A DNA stretch of 64,000 bases from Aspidiotus rigidus (GCA_035079385.1 JAVHKY010000023.1:4790001-4854000); one strand, 5' to 3'; shown: positions 23,448 to 35,361, counted from the stretch's first letter. Notes: generated from the letters alone by a model not told the origin. A program made the numbers and translations.

Positions 23448-23778
23448 AAACTCATAAAACTTAGTTACATATTTAAAATAATGGGTTTAATGTTACATCA
23501 AAAACCTGGTTAGTGGATAAAGGTCCACCATCCGTCGTCTGTATCTTCGAATTTTTTCACGTCAACTAGAAACCGAATTTTTGTATCCTGTTTCTAAACT
23601 GATCAATTTTGACTTAAGCGTAGCCCAATCGCTTATAATATAGTGAGAGATGAAAATCTCCTAAAAATGTTGAGCTCGATAGACCTCATGGGGGAAGACT
23701 AACATCCCTGTATTGACTTCTTTCCTCCTCTCTTGTTACCAGTCGATAGCTATGAACTTACGGGTTCTAAGAGGGGGG

Positions 23779-24172
23779 CAGGGAACCTGTTTTATGGGGC
23801 ACGTGGAATCTTTGAAATGTTGATTGTGACGTCACAGGACCCACCCTTCAAGCTATATAATATAATAGGAGGGGGACGTGGAAAAATTTCGACCTCCGAG
23901 ATATATGTAAGAATATGCTTGTATATTCTTGCACGCTGGCACTCGCAGATAAAGTACGTAATTCAAGTTCTTATAAGGAAATTTAAAATGATAGCCGAAT
24001 ATCACTCGATATCATGAGTTAAGATCGGCAAAACGGAATGCGTCCATACGTGAACGATCACCCAATTCTTATATAATATAATTATATGATATAGGAGCGA
24101 GACTCGGAAAATTTTCGACGGAAGGCAGACGTTTTTCCAGAAAAACCCCATGGTAAAACAGATTCCCTGTTA
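23779..24172 (+). mobile_element. HINE-like element with both hairpin ends
   Basis: The left end is CAGGGAACCTGTTTTATGGG at 23779, the right end CCATGGTAAAACAGATTCCC to 24171 (AACAGA-TTC-CCTGTT). The few internal minisatellite units are in the opposite orientation (GGGGGACGTGGAAAAATTTC) from the 7.6-kb copy. Confidence 0.6.
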
Positions 24173-24179
24173 AAAGTAG

Positions 24180-24810
24180 CGAAAAGCGAGAAAGGATGGG
24201 ATTATCCGTCCCCATTTTCAAATTTTGGTCGTCTCTGGTCCTGTGGCAAGGGAGTGAGTGAGACGGTGTAGACCATCATATGAGTATGGACTCGAAGGTT
24301 ATGAATGGAGTAGACTTGGAGAAAGTTTAAACCTCACTGGAAAGGAGCAGGAATTTAGGAATTTGCGTATTTCTTGTTATTTCGCAGAGACGGATCCAGA
24401 CGACGAGCAATTTAGGGAAGGGGGAATGTCATCCTGTCCCTTCTATACATACACGCTCCCATCGCGATTTGACCACTATGACCCCGTGAATGCGTCATTG
24501 AAGACCTTGACCTACTTGAGGCTAACTCGTCGCAACTTCTTTACACGAAATAGCTTACAACCTTGCATCATACCAGCCGGTTTCTAGCGTGTTTGATAAT
24601 TTCTCTCAGGGTTTTTAAGGGAGAGTTGGCCGGTAAGTTTGTTATCAACACCTTCGATCTTTTGACATGTTTCTTGTCTTTGCTCTGACCCCTACTCTGA
24701 TTTCGAAATTTTTGTGCGTCCGTTAAAATGACCTTGGGACTTGGAGAATCCTGATCCCTACCCTGATTTTGAAATATGCGTGCGTCCGACCGTTTGTCGC
24801 ATTTATAGTC
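24180..24810. other. Unassigned, with a ~78-bp tandem duplication
   Basis: The segment near 24687-24722 (CTGATTTCGAAATTTTTGTG) is repeated at 24755-24790 (CTGATTTTGAAATATGCGTG). A 109-codon plus frame (24258-24587) shows no recognisable domain. Confidence 0.4.
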
Positions 24811-24815
24811 TGCAT

Positions 24816-25312
24816 CAGCGGTCCTCAACTGCAACGGATCGATCGTCAAGAATTTTTAGTCGATCGCCAGCGTTCTCGAGCAATTGTCAAAAAAAAAATC
24901 ATACATCTTCAACAATATCCGCCTCAACCCTCCTCGCTTAGTTCAACCCTCTCCGACAGTATTAACAGACTTGCCTCGTTCGAAGCTCTTCAAACTTGTA
25001 TATTTAAAGGTATATCCATTGAACTGGTTTAGCTCCTCTTTATCTATATTGATATACTAAATACTGTGAGCCACGCTAGTTTGGCCCCTCTCCAACAAAA
25101 TCTAGTATACTTTACATTACGCCAAGCGTTATATTTTTTCGAGTACCATTCCAATTTCTATATCATTTTTGTATTACAAGTTTTAATAAATCATATAATG
25201 TTTCCTCCTCCTCCTCCTACTCCTCCTCTTTTTTTTTTTTTTTTTGGTCGATCGCGGAACATTTGGAAATTTTGAAAGTTGATCGTGCCTCAAAAAAGTT
25301 GAGTACCGCCTG
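24816..25312. mobile_element. hAT-like non-autonomous element
   Basis: The ends CAGCGGTCCTCAACT (24816) and AGTTGAGTACCGCCTG (to 25312) are inverted. GATCGATCG-rich subterminal sequence (24835-24865) is mirrored by TCGATCGCGGAAC near 25245. CAG-GGTCCTCAA-type ends are common in hAT elements. A clean 8-bp duplication is not evident. It includes a (TCC)n and T tract at 25200-25245. Confidence 0.45.
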
Positions 25313-25339
25313 CATTATACTAACCTCCATTGCCCCCGA

Positions 25340-25646
25340 AAGCTATTAGCTTTAAATATTCTAAATTCCGCGAGTGAGCCCCCCATAACCCACCAGCTTC
25401 TAATATTCTAGACTAAACTAGACTTATACTAGATGAAGAAGGGGGCGAACTACCGCTCGTTTGCACCCCATAAGCTATTACCTTTTCATATTCTAAACTA
25501 GACTTATTCTAGACGAAGAAGGGGGCGAACGAGCGGTGCGAGTGAACTCCCCCTACAGTCTTAAATATTCCAAACTAGACTTTCTAAACTAGGCTTATAC
25601 TAGACGGAGAACGCGAGTGAGCCCCTCAAGAGCTATTAGCTTAATA
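25340..25646. repeat. Degenerate ~115-bp tandem repeat (CTAGACTTATACTAG...GGGGGCGAACGAGCGG)
   Basis: About three units combine TTCTAAACTAGACTTATACT with GAAGGGGGCGAACGAGCGG and GAGTGAGCCCC. The last unit is cut by the mariner insertion and resumes at 26525. Similar sequence recurs at 28.8-29.1, 40.1-41.9 and 56.8-57.1 kb. Confidence 0.65.
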
Positions 25647-25648
25647 TA

Positions 25649-26522
25649 CGAGGTATGTCAAAAAAGTTCCCGGACAATTATTCGTATGCGCCAATTGGCA
25701 ACACTGGCAAGGTGACCTAATTGAATCTTGTTTTGTTGTACTACCGACCATCAATATTCAAAATTTCACATTGATTTATGGCATAAATTGTCATAAATTA
25801 ATTTTTTGGAAGAATATCCTTGAGGGTCCGTACCGATTTCAGGCCAATTTTTTTGCATAAAAAAGAGGTTGAGCAATAAATTGTCATCAGTAAAACCAGG
25901 AAAAGGAAATGCCAAATTAAAAAATATGTTATATGCTGTGTTTGGAGAGTCGAACAGGAAGCGTGCAGCGTTGTACAACGTGTTCAGTCGTTTCAGAGTG
26001 GGGCAAGAGTCGGTAACAGCTGTTGCATAATAAACCGGTTTATGCGTGCGCGCTATCTTTTGTCAACAGTATGAAGCGGAAACTCGCCGGAAATCGTCGA
26101 GAAATGTTGCTAGTAGTATCAGCGGATTTTTGATGCATGAGTTTAACCATGAAGGTTTTTTGACGTGTATGACTATGGTACAGCCTTCGGTATCGAACAT
26201 TTTTTTGCCCAAAATCAAACACCAGTGCTTGATTACCACCTGTATTCGCCTGATTTTACTTGTAGGGACTTCTTCCTAACTGACCGACTACGAGATGCTA
26301 TGGGTCGGGAGTATTTGGGGCCTATAGAAGGCGTCAAGATGGAATCGGCACGGACCCTCAAGGACATTCCTCCAAAAAATTAATTTATGACAAAGTATAC
26401 CATGAATCAACGTGAAATTTTGAATATTGATGGTCGATAGTACAACAGAACAAGATTCAATTTGATTTCCTTACCAGTGTTCCCAATTGGCGCATACCCG
26501 GGAACTTTTTTGACATACCTCG
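25649..26522 (+). mobile_element. Mariner relic with long inverted ends
   Basis: Ends CGAGGTATGTCAAAAAAGTT are inverted at 25649 and 26522 and flanked by TA (25647-25648, 26523-26524), the mariner target duplication. The plus strand keeps transposase pieces: FSRFRVGQESV (about 25980) and the C-terminal YSPDFTCRDFFL...LKDIPPKN (26240-26381), resembling the mariner PYSPDLAPCDFFLFP block. The left ~200 bp is an inverted copy of the right end, including the 3' coding sequence, so the N-terminus was replaced. It is inactive. Confidence 0.85.
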
Positions 26523-26524
26523 TA

Positions 26525-27440
26525 TTGTGAACTAGACTTACACTAAATCAAGTAGGAGGGCAAACGAACAGAACAACCTCCTCACAATACTAAATTATTC
26601 GATATTTCATACTAGAGTTATATTTTAAACTATGACAGACATGAAACATGATCTTTATTTATTTGGCTACGCCAGAACGTTTTTCTCCCTATCGTTGTCT
26701 TTCCTTCTATTTTATTCAGTACCGCTAGTATCAAAATACCGTTCTCTCGAATTTTATGTTCTAAATACTTCGTTTTTCTATTCTTTGTATCTTCCACTGC
26801 GACTGTCCACTCTTCCCCTACTCTTGCTAAGACTTCTTCGTTGGTGATAAAGTCCTTCTATGAGATTCGTAGTAGCCTTTGATAGCACCCCATCTCGAAA
26901 ACAGGTGTTTTCTTTTCACTTCCGCACTCATTGTCCATGTTTCGCAGAAATATTTCAGAATGGTTCATACGAAGCATCGAATAATTCCCTTCCTCAGATT
27001 TAGCCAAGCACCTTGGTGAAGTTATTGAACGCACTTTCTGCCATACCAAGCTTTCTGATCTCTACCGTCATTGTTTATCAGCGCTTCAACTTACCTAAAT
27101 TGATTTACACTCTCAATTTCTTGCGTTCCGCTTTGTAAATTTCATCACCGTGGTCTTGCCCGCGCTTATTTTCATTCAATATTTTACTAGTGCCACATAC
27201 TTTTAAACTAGGCCCAATATACAGTATACTAGACTTCACTCTAAGCACTCGGAAAAACTATTTTATAAGTTAGACTATGATATACCAGGCTAAACTAGGC
27301 TCAGCTCCGCAGAATATCGCAGGGCCAGTCATTGCACTGTGAGAGAAGTAAGCACTATCCTGATGAGGTAACATCAAATACAATGCCTTGAAAAATACTA
27401 ATATGTAAGCCTCAACCTGGGCTATTGGTCTTGCCTCACT
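26525..27440. other. No gene seen; CTAGAC-rich repeat sequence
   Basis: Fragments of the CTAGACTT/TATACTAG repeat at 26525-26630 and 27185-27310. The frames between lack motifs. Confidence 0.4.
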
Positions 27441-27449
27441 CGGTGCACT

Positions 27450-28560
27450 TTTCCTAAATCGTGGAGATGTGGTTGCTTGTGGATCTACACAGACTATCTG
27501 CCGAGTCCTATCGCTTTTCCACTTTGTTGAGCACGCTCGGTAAAGTGCTTGAGCGCTGCATTATGGGCCGCAAGGAAGCCATTGCGGTAAGGGCCCTCTG
27601 TGGCACGAGAAAGGCAGAGAATGCGAAGAATGTATTCTCGCGGCAGTCAAATCAATCGAGAAAATGCGCTGGGAAAATTGTGGTAGTTGTATCACTCAAA
27701 GGTCTTTTGTGGCCTCATATTTTCAGTGAGCTGCAGAAGCACTCCGAGTACCTGCAAAGGCGGTGCAGCAGTAATTTTTGGAAGTACTACAGAGGGAAAG
27801 TAGTTGGCTCGCTCCTATGGAATCTTGAATACAATATGATAAGGGAGAATTTGAAGCAGAGGTAAAGCAGACGACACACTTCTGCTGCAGAGTGGCGCAA
27901 ATCCTAAAGAACTTACTGCCTGCCTCCGTGAAAAGAGGGATAAAAAAAACTCATGATTTTACGGAACTTTGGAAAAACAAGAATTATGCTGCTCAACCGT
28001 AAGAATGCGTCCAGGCCACTTTCGCTGACCATCAGAATAGGAATAATTAAAATTAGGACAGTAATGGCATCCAAGTATCTTACAGTCATGGCAGAACTGT
28101 CCTACAATACATTCGGCTATCGGAATGAATCATGCTCAATGACACCGTTGGGCACAACTTCATGGTACCTTACTGATATAAAGGGGTTAACCGCGTATTC
28201 ATAGATTGATAGTAATCTGCTGCGGGTGACTTGATCGGACCATTGTCACAGGCTGGCTACCAATAAATACCAAATTGGAGAAAAGGCCATGTATTAAGAA
28301 AACAAGCTGTCCCACTTGCTCCTGCAGCGGAAAGGCGCAAAACGCCTGTCATGTTTTTAAGGAGTGTCTGCTGTTCCGGGAGGGTAGACCTGATTCTTGA
28401 AACAGCCACAGAGATCGTAAATTTATATCTGCTAGATATGATGACGGAGTTGCGGAACCAATACCCGAAGAAGAGTTGGAGAAACACCGAGGAATTAGCC
28501 TGATACTTTCAGCATAAGAGTTCCACTAGCCTTAAGAATAAGTAGTACAACTTCACAATA
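27450..28560 (+). pseudogene. Degenerate R1-type LINE fragment
   Basis: The first frame keeps an RT start block (STLGKVLERCIM at about 27525) and an F..LQKHSEYLQRR region. Later frames contain post-RT sequence around 27960-28200 and a C-terminal block near 28290-28480 (VPLAPAAERRKT then RNQYPKKSWRNTEELA). Deletions and frameshifts separate the pieces. It is comparable with 15.5-16.8 kb. Confidence 0.65.
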
Positions 28561-28772
28561 GTGGATACCTTGCCATTAAAACAATAATCGCATATAATAA
28601 ACCTTAAGCATGAGAGACTCCATCATCGATGCTGGTAGCAATAGCCATAAGATTGTCATCTCTCCGTCCGTTACTGATGGGCACTGCCTTTGTGCACTCA
28701 AGGGCACACAATAGGGAATGAAGATATGTATATAAAGAAAACATACTCCTAATATTATACGAGATTAGGGCC

Positions 28773-28794
28773 AGAGAGAGAGAGAGAGAGAGAG
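28773..28794. repeat. (GA)n microsatellite
   Basis: Eleven uninterrupted AG/GA dinucleotides. Confidence 0.98.
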
Positions 28795-28849
28795 TTTAGG
28801 TGAGGCATCGTATATGACTTCATAGGTCTACAGTAAGCCTGAACTAAAC

Positions 28850-29230
28850 TGTTCAGGTAAAAGAGGGGAGCAAATGAGCTAATTAGCCAAACATACAGTA
28901 TACTACAGACTTAAGAGCGAACGAACGGAGCGAGTTTGCCCCTGAGCCAATCAGCCTAACATACAGTAAACTAGACTTCACTTGAGTTAGGAATGGGAGC
29001 AAACGAATGGAACAAGTGAGCCTGTGAGCAAGTTAGCTCAACATACAAAGCTAAGAAACACTTGTACAGGGGAAGTTACCATGACGTCATCATGACCGAG
29101 ATAGGTGTATCAAAAGTCAACATGATCGGTAGAATCCATTCCATATCATCGACAAGATCGATATACCGATATATTATATCGAAGTTTAACTAAGGGAGAA
29201 ATGAACGAGCCTAGAGCGGGCGAATTCTTT
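28850..29230 (+). repeat. Dispersed repeat, copy 1 (second copy at 56.8-57.25 kb)
   Basis: Alternating CTAGGCC/ACATACAGTATACTAGAC and GAGCGAACGAACGGAGCGAG segments lead into a ~130-bp tail (GACGTCATCATGACC, then ATCGATATACCGATATATT) that aligns with 57110-57250. No coding sequence. Confidence 0.6.
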
Positions 29231-29304
29231 GGCTAGTTCACCTCCGTAATGAAGAAAGCATATAAAAAGCTCGCCCCTGGCCTTTCCTAATAATACGCGA
29301 GATT

Positions 29305-29550
29305 ATGATTGACTTTTCCGACAAGTCTTTTATTCAAGTTGATACTCTGCAAATAAATCGTAAGCAAAAATTTACCTCGTTTTCCACTCCAGTCGCAAAA
29401 TTTTTATTTTTGGAGAGGTTCAAAGGGAACGCTAATGTTCATAATTTTCGTCTATTTTATCGATGTAAAGTTGCTGATAAAGGGAGTGTTTCAAGGTATT
29501 TATCTTCTAGTGTAAATATTATTATTCACCGTAAGAACTACAAAATATGA
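29305..29550 (+). CDS. Unidentified small ORF (81 codons)
   Basis: It starts at a genuine ATG (29305) and ends in TGA at 29550. The composition is protein-like (MIDFSDKSFIQVDTLQINRK..., a FRLFYRCKV stretch). No domain, signal peptide or membrane segment is recognised. TATAAAAAG lies about 40 bp upstream (29262-29270). It could be a small gene, an exon or a fragment of an integrated element. Confidence 0.25.
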   Translation: MIDFSDKSFIQVDTLQINRKQKFTSFSTPVAKFLFLERFKGNANVHNFRLFYRCKVADKGSVSRYLSSSVNIIIHRKNYKI

Positions 29551-29559
29551 GCTACGCTC

Positions 29560-31735
29560 AAAATACTTTCTGAATACGTATATGTAGTAATAGGCAATAT
29601 AACGAAAGCATACTATTCGTATTATAGAGAAGAAATTACGTAAAATCAATTAAATAAGATATACTTAGATACCGGTTTGCATCAGATTATGTAAATCGCG
29701 TATTTCATTGATGATTGCAAGAGGGGGAGAAAAAATCAAAAACAAAGCCTTCGTCGCGATCGAAATAATAAAATCATTATATAGGAATACAATCTGGATT
29801 GCATCACTAGGTCAACGGAGTGTATTTTTAATCCACTGGAAGATACCGTTACGATATAATTGAAAATTAAAGAACGATTTCTTCCGCACAAAACGAGAAA
29901 AAAAACTCGCGCATTATGATCTGCAAATACGTTGTTTTCGAAATACGACTAATAAAATTCTGAAAACGGATAAGGAAAATTTTGCTCGTTGATTAAGAAT
30001 CATCACAACTGATTCGAAATTCCTTTGCTACCGGTGTTTACAGGTACTTCACGTCGGATACCGGAGCAAATCAGTGACATCGGATGAAAAAAATGAAGAT
30101 GCCTATTGCCAACAATATGAGCATCGATAACCTCGTACTCGTGAATAAATTATTGTTTTTTCTATAAACTAAATATTTCCGTTCGAAAGAGTTAGAATTA
30201 GTTTACAGAGATATCCTCAATCAAAAATTTAAAAATCGAAAAAAGGCAAGAAAAAAAGAATTTCTGCGTCCAAAAAAAAACCGCTAGAAATATAGAATTA
30301 TTTTTGTTGAAAATATTCAACAATTACACATAATATAGCAAAAACTCAAGAACTGGACTCCTAATGTAAACGTCAAATGAAAAGCTGATTCGCGTAGCAT
30401 GCCTATACTAACTAGGCCTACACCGAACCGCTTCATTTCGCTTGAGTTTCTGTCTTGTTGTATGTGTGCGTGTGTGAGGAGTATCATTAGAAGACGTCCG
30501 CGTCCGACTTTTGCGACGTTATCCTTGACTTATTTTAGGGACTTGGAAAAATTTTAACTTTTTTCCTTTGGGCCCTGTTACCAAGTCCGACATACAGTGT
30601 ACTAGACTGTACTAGGCCTAACACCTAGAATATAAGATACTCAGCTAGAACAGTGAGTGTAAAGTCCGGTACCTAACGAAAGGACCTCAGCTCGGGAAGT
30701 TGATCATTACTTGACCGCCGACATGATGAACTCGGTGAACTGGTTTACTCGAACGACAATCCAGCATTCACCAAATACGCCCTAGACTTACAAAGCGAAA
30801 GGCCGTGGATTAATATTGGGACCAGAGGGTAGCAATAAGTCAATCGGCTCCGTCCCTAGTCGGTCTAGGACTTGAATCCATTTTAGACAAGTCTTCTGTT
30901 TGTCATAAAGTAGTTTCGATGAGAAGGGAACATTTTCCGACCCCTACTCCCCATGCTACTTCTTTTGTACACCTCCAACCGCAACCTCCTATTCTAAAAG
31001 TACTGCACAACAAACTAGTCAATTAATAACATCCACAGTCAGAATCCTTGTCCATAAACATGCACAGGTCTCTGACATCCAAATGAGTCACACGGGGGCT
31101 CTCAGTCCATAGTATTTAATTGGAAAATAAGACAGAAAGACGACTGTTGATCAAAGTCAGACGAATCTCAGAAGCCGATGTATGATTCTGCAGAAGTTGC
31201 AATTCAGAACCGGTAAGCTCAGGCGAGAAGCAATGGCCTTGGTGGTGCAGTATCGAACACGAAAACATTCCTAGACTGTAACTATGACACCATCTCTATA
31301 CCCATCTTAGCGCTCTGTTCCAACGTGAACCTGTAATGAGAGCCCTTGGATCTTGTGTCGGTAAAACATTATCAAGATTTGCAGGGGGAGAATATAAGTG
31401 TAGAGTATCATCATTGACGTCCCAACCACAGCACACCCCTAGTTGATACTCCACTTCCAGCCTACTGTCAGATTGTATGGGCAACGCTGGTGTGCCAAGC
31501 CGCACTGAGATGTATTGAAAGACCCAGTTTCAACAAGGACTGTCTTCATTGTTGAAAAGTAGCACGGATCGGTCATCTGGTTGAACGTGCCCGCGGGGCA
31601 TCAATAAAGTCGACCTTACTAAGTCCTTGTCTTCTTCATTAAACTCGGGTTAAGAAGATGGTGGTGACGGATCTCCTCGACCTCCACCATCCTTAACTCC
31701 CATTTTTCTTCAAGAAAAACTCGCAGTCCACTTTG
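29560..31735. other. NADK intron; no gene seen
   Basis: AT-rich to 30540, then mixed sequence with short CTAGACT repeats near 30590-30640. Frames at 31296-31505 and 31619-31807 (minus) are unsupported. Confidence 0.4.
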
Positions 31736-31839
31736 TGAGCCGCTCGGGGTTGCCTTCTTTAACCTTGTTAATTGAGGCAAACAGGGAACCCGTTTCATGG
31801 GAGTCACTATTGTGTATCCTCATCCCTGAGCAGCTTGAG

Positions 31840-32125
31840 CCTTCATTATACTGGGCCTAATATAATATACATCTAGGCCTATAATACGTAGCCTGGAAAA
31901 TGTCAAATATTAGCCTTCATTATACTAAGCCTAGTATACCATACTAAGCCTATAATAACTAGCCTAAAAATTTCAAACTCTAGCCTTCATTATACTGGAC
32001 CTAAGGTACTGCACTAGGCCTATAATGACTAGCCTGAAAAATTTTGAAAGGAAGCTTTGTTATACTAGGCTTGACATACAGTATAACTGGGCCTACACTA
32101 ACTAGGCTTAATATAGAGTGCAGTA
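31840..32125 (+). repeat. ~72-bp CTAGGCC tandem repeat
   Basis: The unit begins AGCCTTCATTATACTGGGCC, continues TAATATACTATACTAGGCCT, then ATAATGACTAGCCTGAAAAA with TTTCAAAC. Three full units plus a partial. The same repeat occurs at 50745-50945 and, inverted, at 51800-51920; it is shortened in other HINE copies. Confidence 0.85.
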
Positions 32126-32257
32126 TATATGTTACAGGCAGATCGTGAAAATGAATCATTTCATGAAACGCCTAGGCATTTCATGAAAAAACAAATGATT
32201 TCAAGAAGGTTGCGAAATGTTGCAACATTTCATGAAATAGTTTTCATTTTTTAGGCA

Positions 32258-33150
32258 TATCTGTAAGAACGCTTTACCGTTCTCACAAATTTTCGTGTTG
32301 GTAGCGTTGCATCGATACTCGCAGATAGGTTTTGTAGTTGATGTTTTATAAGATAGAAAATGGTAGTAGATATTGTCAATTGATTTCACGTTTTGTACGT
32401 GCGTTAAGATATTGGTAAAACGGAATGCTGGAAAGACTTGAAGCACCGGTAAACGATCAGCCGATATTCTTACAAATCAATTGACCTTACGTCAATCCGA
32501 GAAAACGAAATGCCAGATAGAAAACCGGTAAAGGATCAGCCCGACACTCTTTCCAGTGGCGGCCCTCGCAAGGGGGGCGATGTAAGAACGCTTTCTCACG
32601 AATTTTCGTATTGGTAGCGAATTTTTGGGTTGGTAGCGTTGCATCGATACTCGCAGACAGGTGTGGTAGTTGATGATTTATAAGATAGAAAATAGTAGTA
32701 GATAGTTGTCAATTGATTTCACGTTTTTTACGTGCGTTAAGATATTGGGAAAACGGAATGCCGGAAAGACTTGGAGCACCGGTAAGCAATCAGCCGATAT
32801 TCTTACAAATCAATTGACCTTACGCCAATCGGAGAAAACGGAATGCCAGATAGAAAACCGGTAAACGATCAGCTCGGTAAACGATCAGCCCGACACTCTT
32901 TCCTGTGGTGGCCCTCCTAAGGGGGGACATGTAAGAACGCGTTACCGTTCTCATGAATTTTTGTGTTGGTAGCGTTGCATCAATACTCGCAGACAGGTGT
33001 GGTAGTTGATGATTTATAATATAGAAAATAGTAGTAGATAGTTGTCAATTGATTTTACATTTTGTACGTAAGTTAAGATATCGGGAGAACGGAGTGCCGG
33101 AAAGACTTCGAGTACTGATAAACGATCATCCGATATTCTTACATATCATT
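32258..33150. repeat. Three ~350-bp tandem units inside the Ginger element
   Basis: Units start near 32258, 32582 and 32930, each with TGTAAGAACGC, then GTTGGTAGCGTTGCATC, ACTCGCAGA, a GTACGTGCGTTAAGATAT stretch and CGGTAAACGATCAGCC. The third unit is truncated. Short inner repeats (AACGGAATGCC...CGGTAAACGATCAG) occur twice per unit. Confidence 0.85.
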
Positions 33151-33260
33151 AATCATTTTAGGATGTAGCGTACAAATGGATGAAATAATAATAAAAAAAA
33201 GAATTATTAAAAGTTCGTGCTAAGCAGTCGACTAGGTACCAGAGAGTGGTAACGTTGGGC

Positions 33261-33493
33261 CTACTTATTGCAATATGAGGTGCTTCCATGGCATTTGCTG
33301 TTGCACAATACGCCGTTCTTCCGACAGATGCAACGATTGCTGACACACTTCTTTGTACAGTGGCACCTTACAAATCCTTGGCCATAGCTTCCTAGTGCCT
33401 CCGCCTGGTTTGTCGCGGCTGTGCGAAGGACAGTTGTTGTATCGGGAACATCTTCCAAATAAGAGGTGGAGCAATGTATATGACGGAGTATGT
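33261..33493 (-). pseudogene. Cysteine-rich (CXC-type) C-terminal exon, Ginger-like
   Basis: The minus frame after a likely acceptor (CCTCACCGACAG, about 33494) reaches CHCTKKCVSNRCICRKNGVL then CNSKCHGSTSYCNK and a stop. Cysteine spacing parallels 13774-13991. The upstream start at 33584 is a GTG. It lies within the terminal repeats of the 32.1-34.0 kb element, so it is its remaining coding sequence. Confidence 0.55.
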
Positions 33494-34169
33494 CTGTCGG
33501 TGAGGACAAGGATGAGCCGGAGGGGAAGTGGTTGGAAGAGAAGAAGCCGGAAAGAGCTAGAAGCCGAAAGGATGCGTCACCCACTGACTCAACGCGGAGA
33601 TTGGGTAAGTTGGAATAAGAGAAGAAAGAAAGGAAGCAAAGGAGCGTCTCCGGCTGGTTCAGCGCGGAGAGCGAAATAGCCGGAACTGAGAAGAAAGGAA
33701 GCTAGGGAGTGTCTCTCGCTGTTTAGCCTGGAGATCGGAGAGATACGCATACATTGTCGTCCAATTGTACTTGAATTCCCGATTTGCTATTCCAAAAAGA
33801 AAACCTAGTTTATGGTGTGTCCAATACGAGCACCGCCATTCACGAAATGTCGGCTACATTTCAGTCGTTTCATAAAATGCCGAAGATTTTCTTAATTTCA
33901 TGAAATTACTGAAATTTAGCCGTCATTTCGTGAAATGATTCATTTTCACGATCTGGCTGTAACATATGGACTAACTAGCCTGAAAAACCTTCTATCATAT
34001 ATAGCTCGGAGGAAGAAATTTTTCCGAGTCCCCCTCCTATCATACGTAGCCCGGAGGTAAAAATTTTTCAAAGTCCCACATTTGGGCCCCCGGCGCCCGT
34101 CATTTTTCTTCAAAATACTCTCTGATAAAAAAGGTTCGTTGTTAAAAAATGCTATATTAACGGTATACA

Positions 34170-35265
34170 AAACTCAGTTTTGTAGCCTTTATCACACTAA
34201 AATATTTTACCCAGGCGTAGTATGACGTCCATGGGAATTCATGAGAAATGATTGGGAACGACGGAGACAGCCGTGACATTTAGATCGGGAGGTAAAAGTT
34301 TCAAGGCATCTACCAGAATACAGTGCTTGCCAGTCCTACCAAGTTTCATCTTTATAAAATTTCTTCTACTCTTACCTTCTTCCTCTCTACCAGTTGGACC
34401 TCTCATTAGATTTATGACCATCTGTAAGCTCGACTTAGAAATCTTCCCCCCTCCCGTCGTCCTCGCTCTGTCAATCTACAGATTTACGCTCCAGCCCTAG
34501 AAAGAGTCTAATGATCTTGACCTACATTAGAGACTTGACCATGGAAGAGAGAAGGATTGGAGCTAGTTCCTAATCTATAGATTCGCGTTCACATTTCCGT
34601 ATGCCTTGACCTCGGCATCCTCCAAGACTATTCTTCCGCGTCTGGATCTATGAATTTTGAAACTATTTTGAGCCTAATGACCTTCACTTATGTTACCAAC
34701 TTGAAAAAAGATCGACCTTGGAACTGGACCAATATAACATAATAAGGAACTTGATTATTAAAGAAGGAAAGCGAGGTTGGGGTGAGTTATTAGTGTTCCG
34801 AACCATTCCTCCGAAGTGTTGGTGGAGTCACAGTCAGTATGAAACATATCCTCATTTTTTGTACTGCGTAGAATACCAAATTGAGGTATGGGAGACTAGC
34901 ATACCCTGCTGCATTGTCGGGACGAGAGAAATAAACTATAAAGTAAAAAATTCTGTACAGACGCTCAGAGAGACAGAATAAATTCCTGATGTAGGGTTGT
35001 GGGCATGGACGTTGCAGATTTTCAATTTTCAAGCGAAAAAAGTTCAAATCATCTCATAAATTCTGAATTGTTTTTGGTTCTAAAGGTGGGAAATTTTTCC
35101 CATTGTAGTCAATCAGGCCTACTCTTAAGCTGGGTGCTTTTTTTTTCAAGATTGTAAAGAATTCCTAATTTAACAGAGTCCGTCGCTCTTTATAAAATCT
35201 TCCGGTTCGATCACAAAAATGTTCGTACTTTAGCCTATTTATCAAGAAGAGATTCGAAATTCGAC
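34170..35265. other. NADK intron; no gene seen
   Basis: Frames 34239-34500 and 34718-35047 overlap on opposite strands without motifs. No clear repeats. Confidence 0.4.
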
Positions 35266-35269
35266 TTAC

Positions 35270-35325
35270 GGCCATGTTTTCCTTCTTCTCGAAATTGAGT
35301 AGTTCTCGCATTCCCCTTCAGACAT
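35270..35325 (-). CDS. NADK: Candidate alternative first coding exon of NAD kinase (middle)
   Basis: The ATG at 35325 (context CACAATG) opens 18 codons (MSEGECENYSISRRRKTW) plus two bases CC before a GTAAGTC donor at 35269. Joining to 4985 completes a Pro codon and continues RTRSLNAPSP. The basic SRRRKTW segment next to RTRSL would extend a basic phosphorylatable N-terminus. A TATAAATA sequence lies about 40 bp upstream (near 35362-35369), placed for a promoter just before a short 5' UTR. Too short to be found as an ORF; supported by phase, donor and strand only. Confidence 0.55.
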
Positions 35326-35361
35326 TGTGTCCGATGAGCTGCACTCAGATTTGACGAAAAT

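Larger units (their letters stand above)
32130..33964 (-). mobile_element. Ginger-like DNA element with internal 350-bp repeats
   Basis: The terminal inverted repeats start TGTTACAGGCAGATCGTGAA at 32130 and mirror the end at 33964, extending about 40 bp (AATGAATCATTTCATGAAA). The flanking 4 bp are TATA (left) and TATG (right), an imperfect duplication. Inside are subterminal TTTCATGAAA repeats, three ~330-bp tandem units, and a cysteine-rich exon on the minus strand. No integrase core remains. The TGTNR ends, 4-bp flank and CXC-type tail match the 13.5-kb element. Confidence 0.65.
31740..34165 (+). mobile_element. HINE-like element, full architecture, split by a Ginger insertion
   Basis: Left module CTTTAACCTTGTTAATTGAG with the AACAGG-GAA-CCCGTT hairpin (31790-31804); then 3-4 units of a ~72-bp CTAGGCC repeat (31840-32125); the Ginger element (32130-33964); two 45-bp minisatellite units (33985-34070); and a GC-rich right end (CCCGGCGCCCGTC) with a decayed terminal GTTCGTTGTTAAAA. 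The order matches the 7.6-kb copy, which supports treating these parts as one element. Confidence 0.55.

Noticed and set aside
32258..33150. Three 350-bp units considered as tandem tRNA or 5S genes
   Set aside because: No cloverleaf, A/B boxes or 5S internal control region; the units lie within transposon termini.
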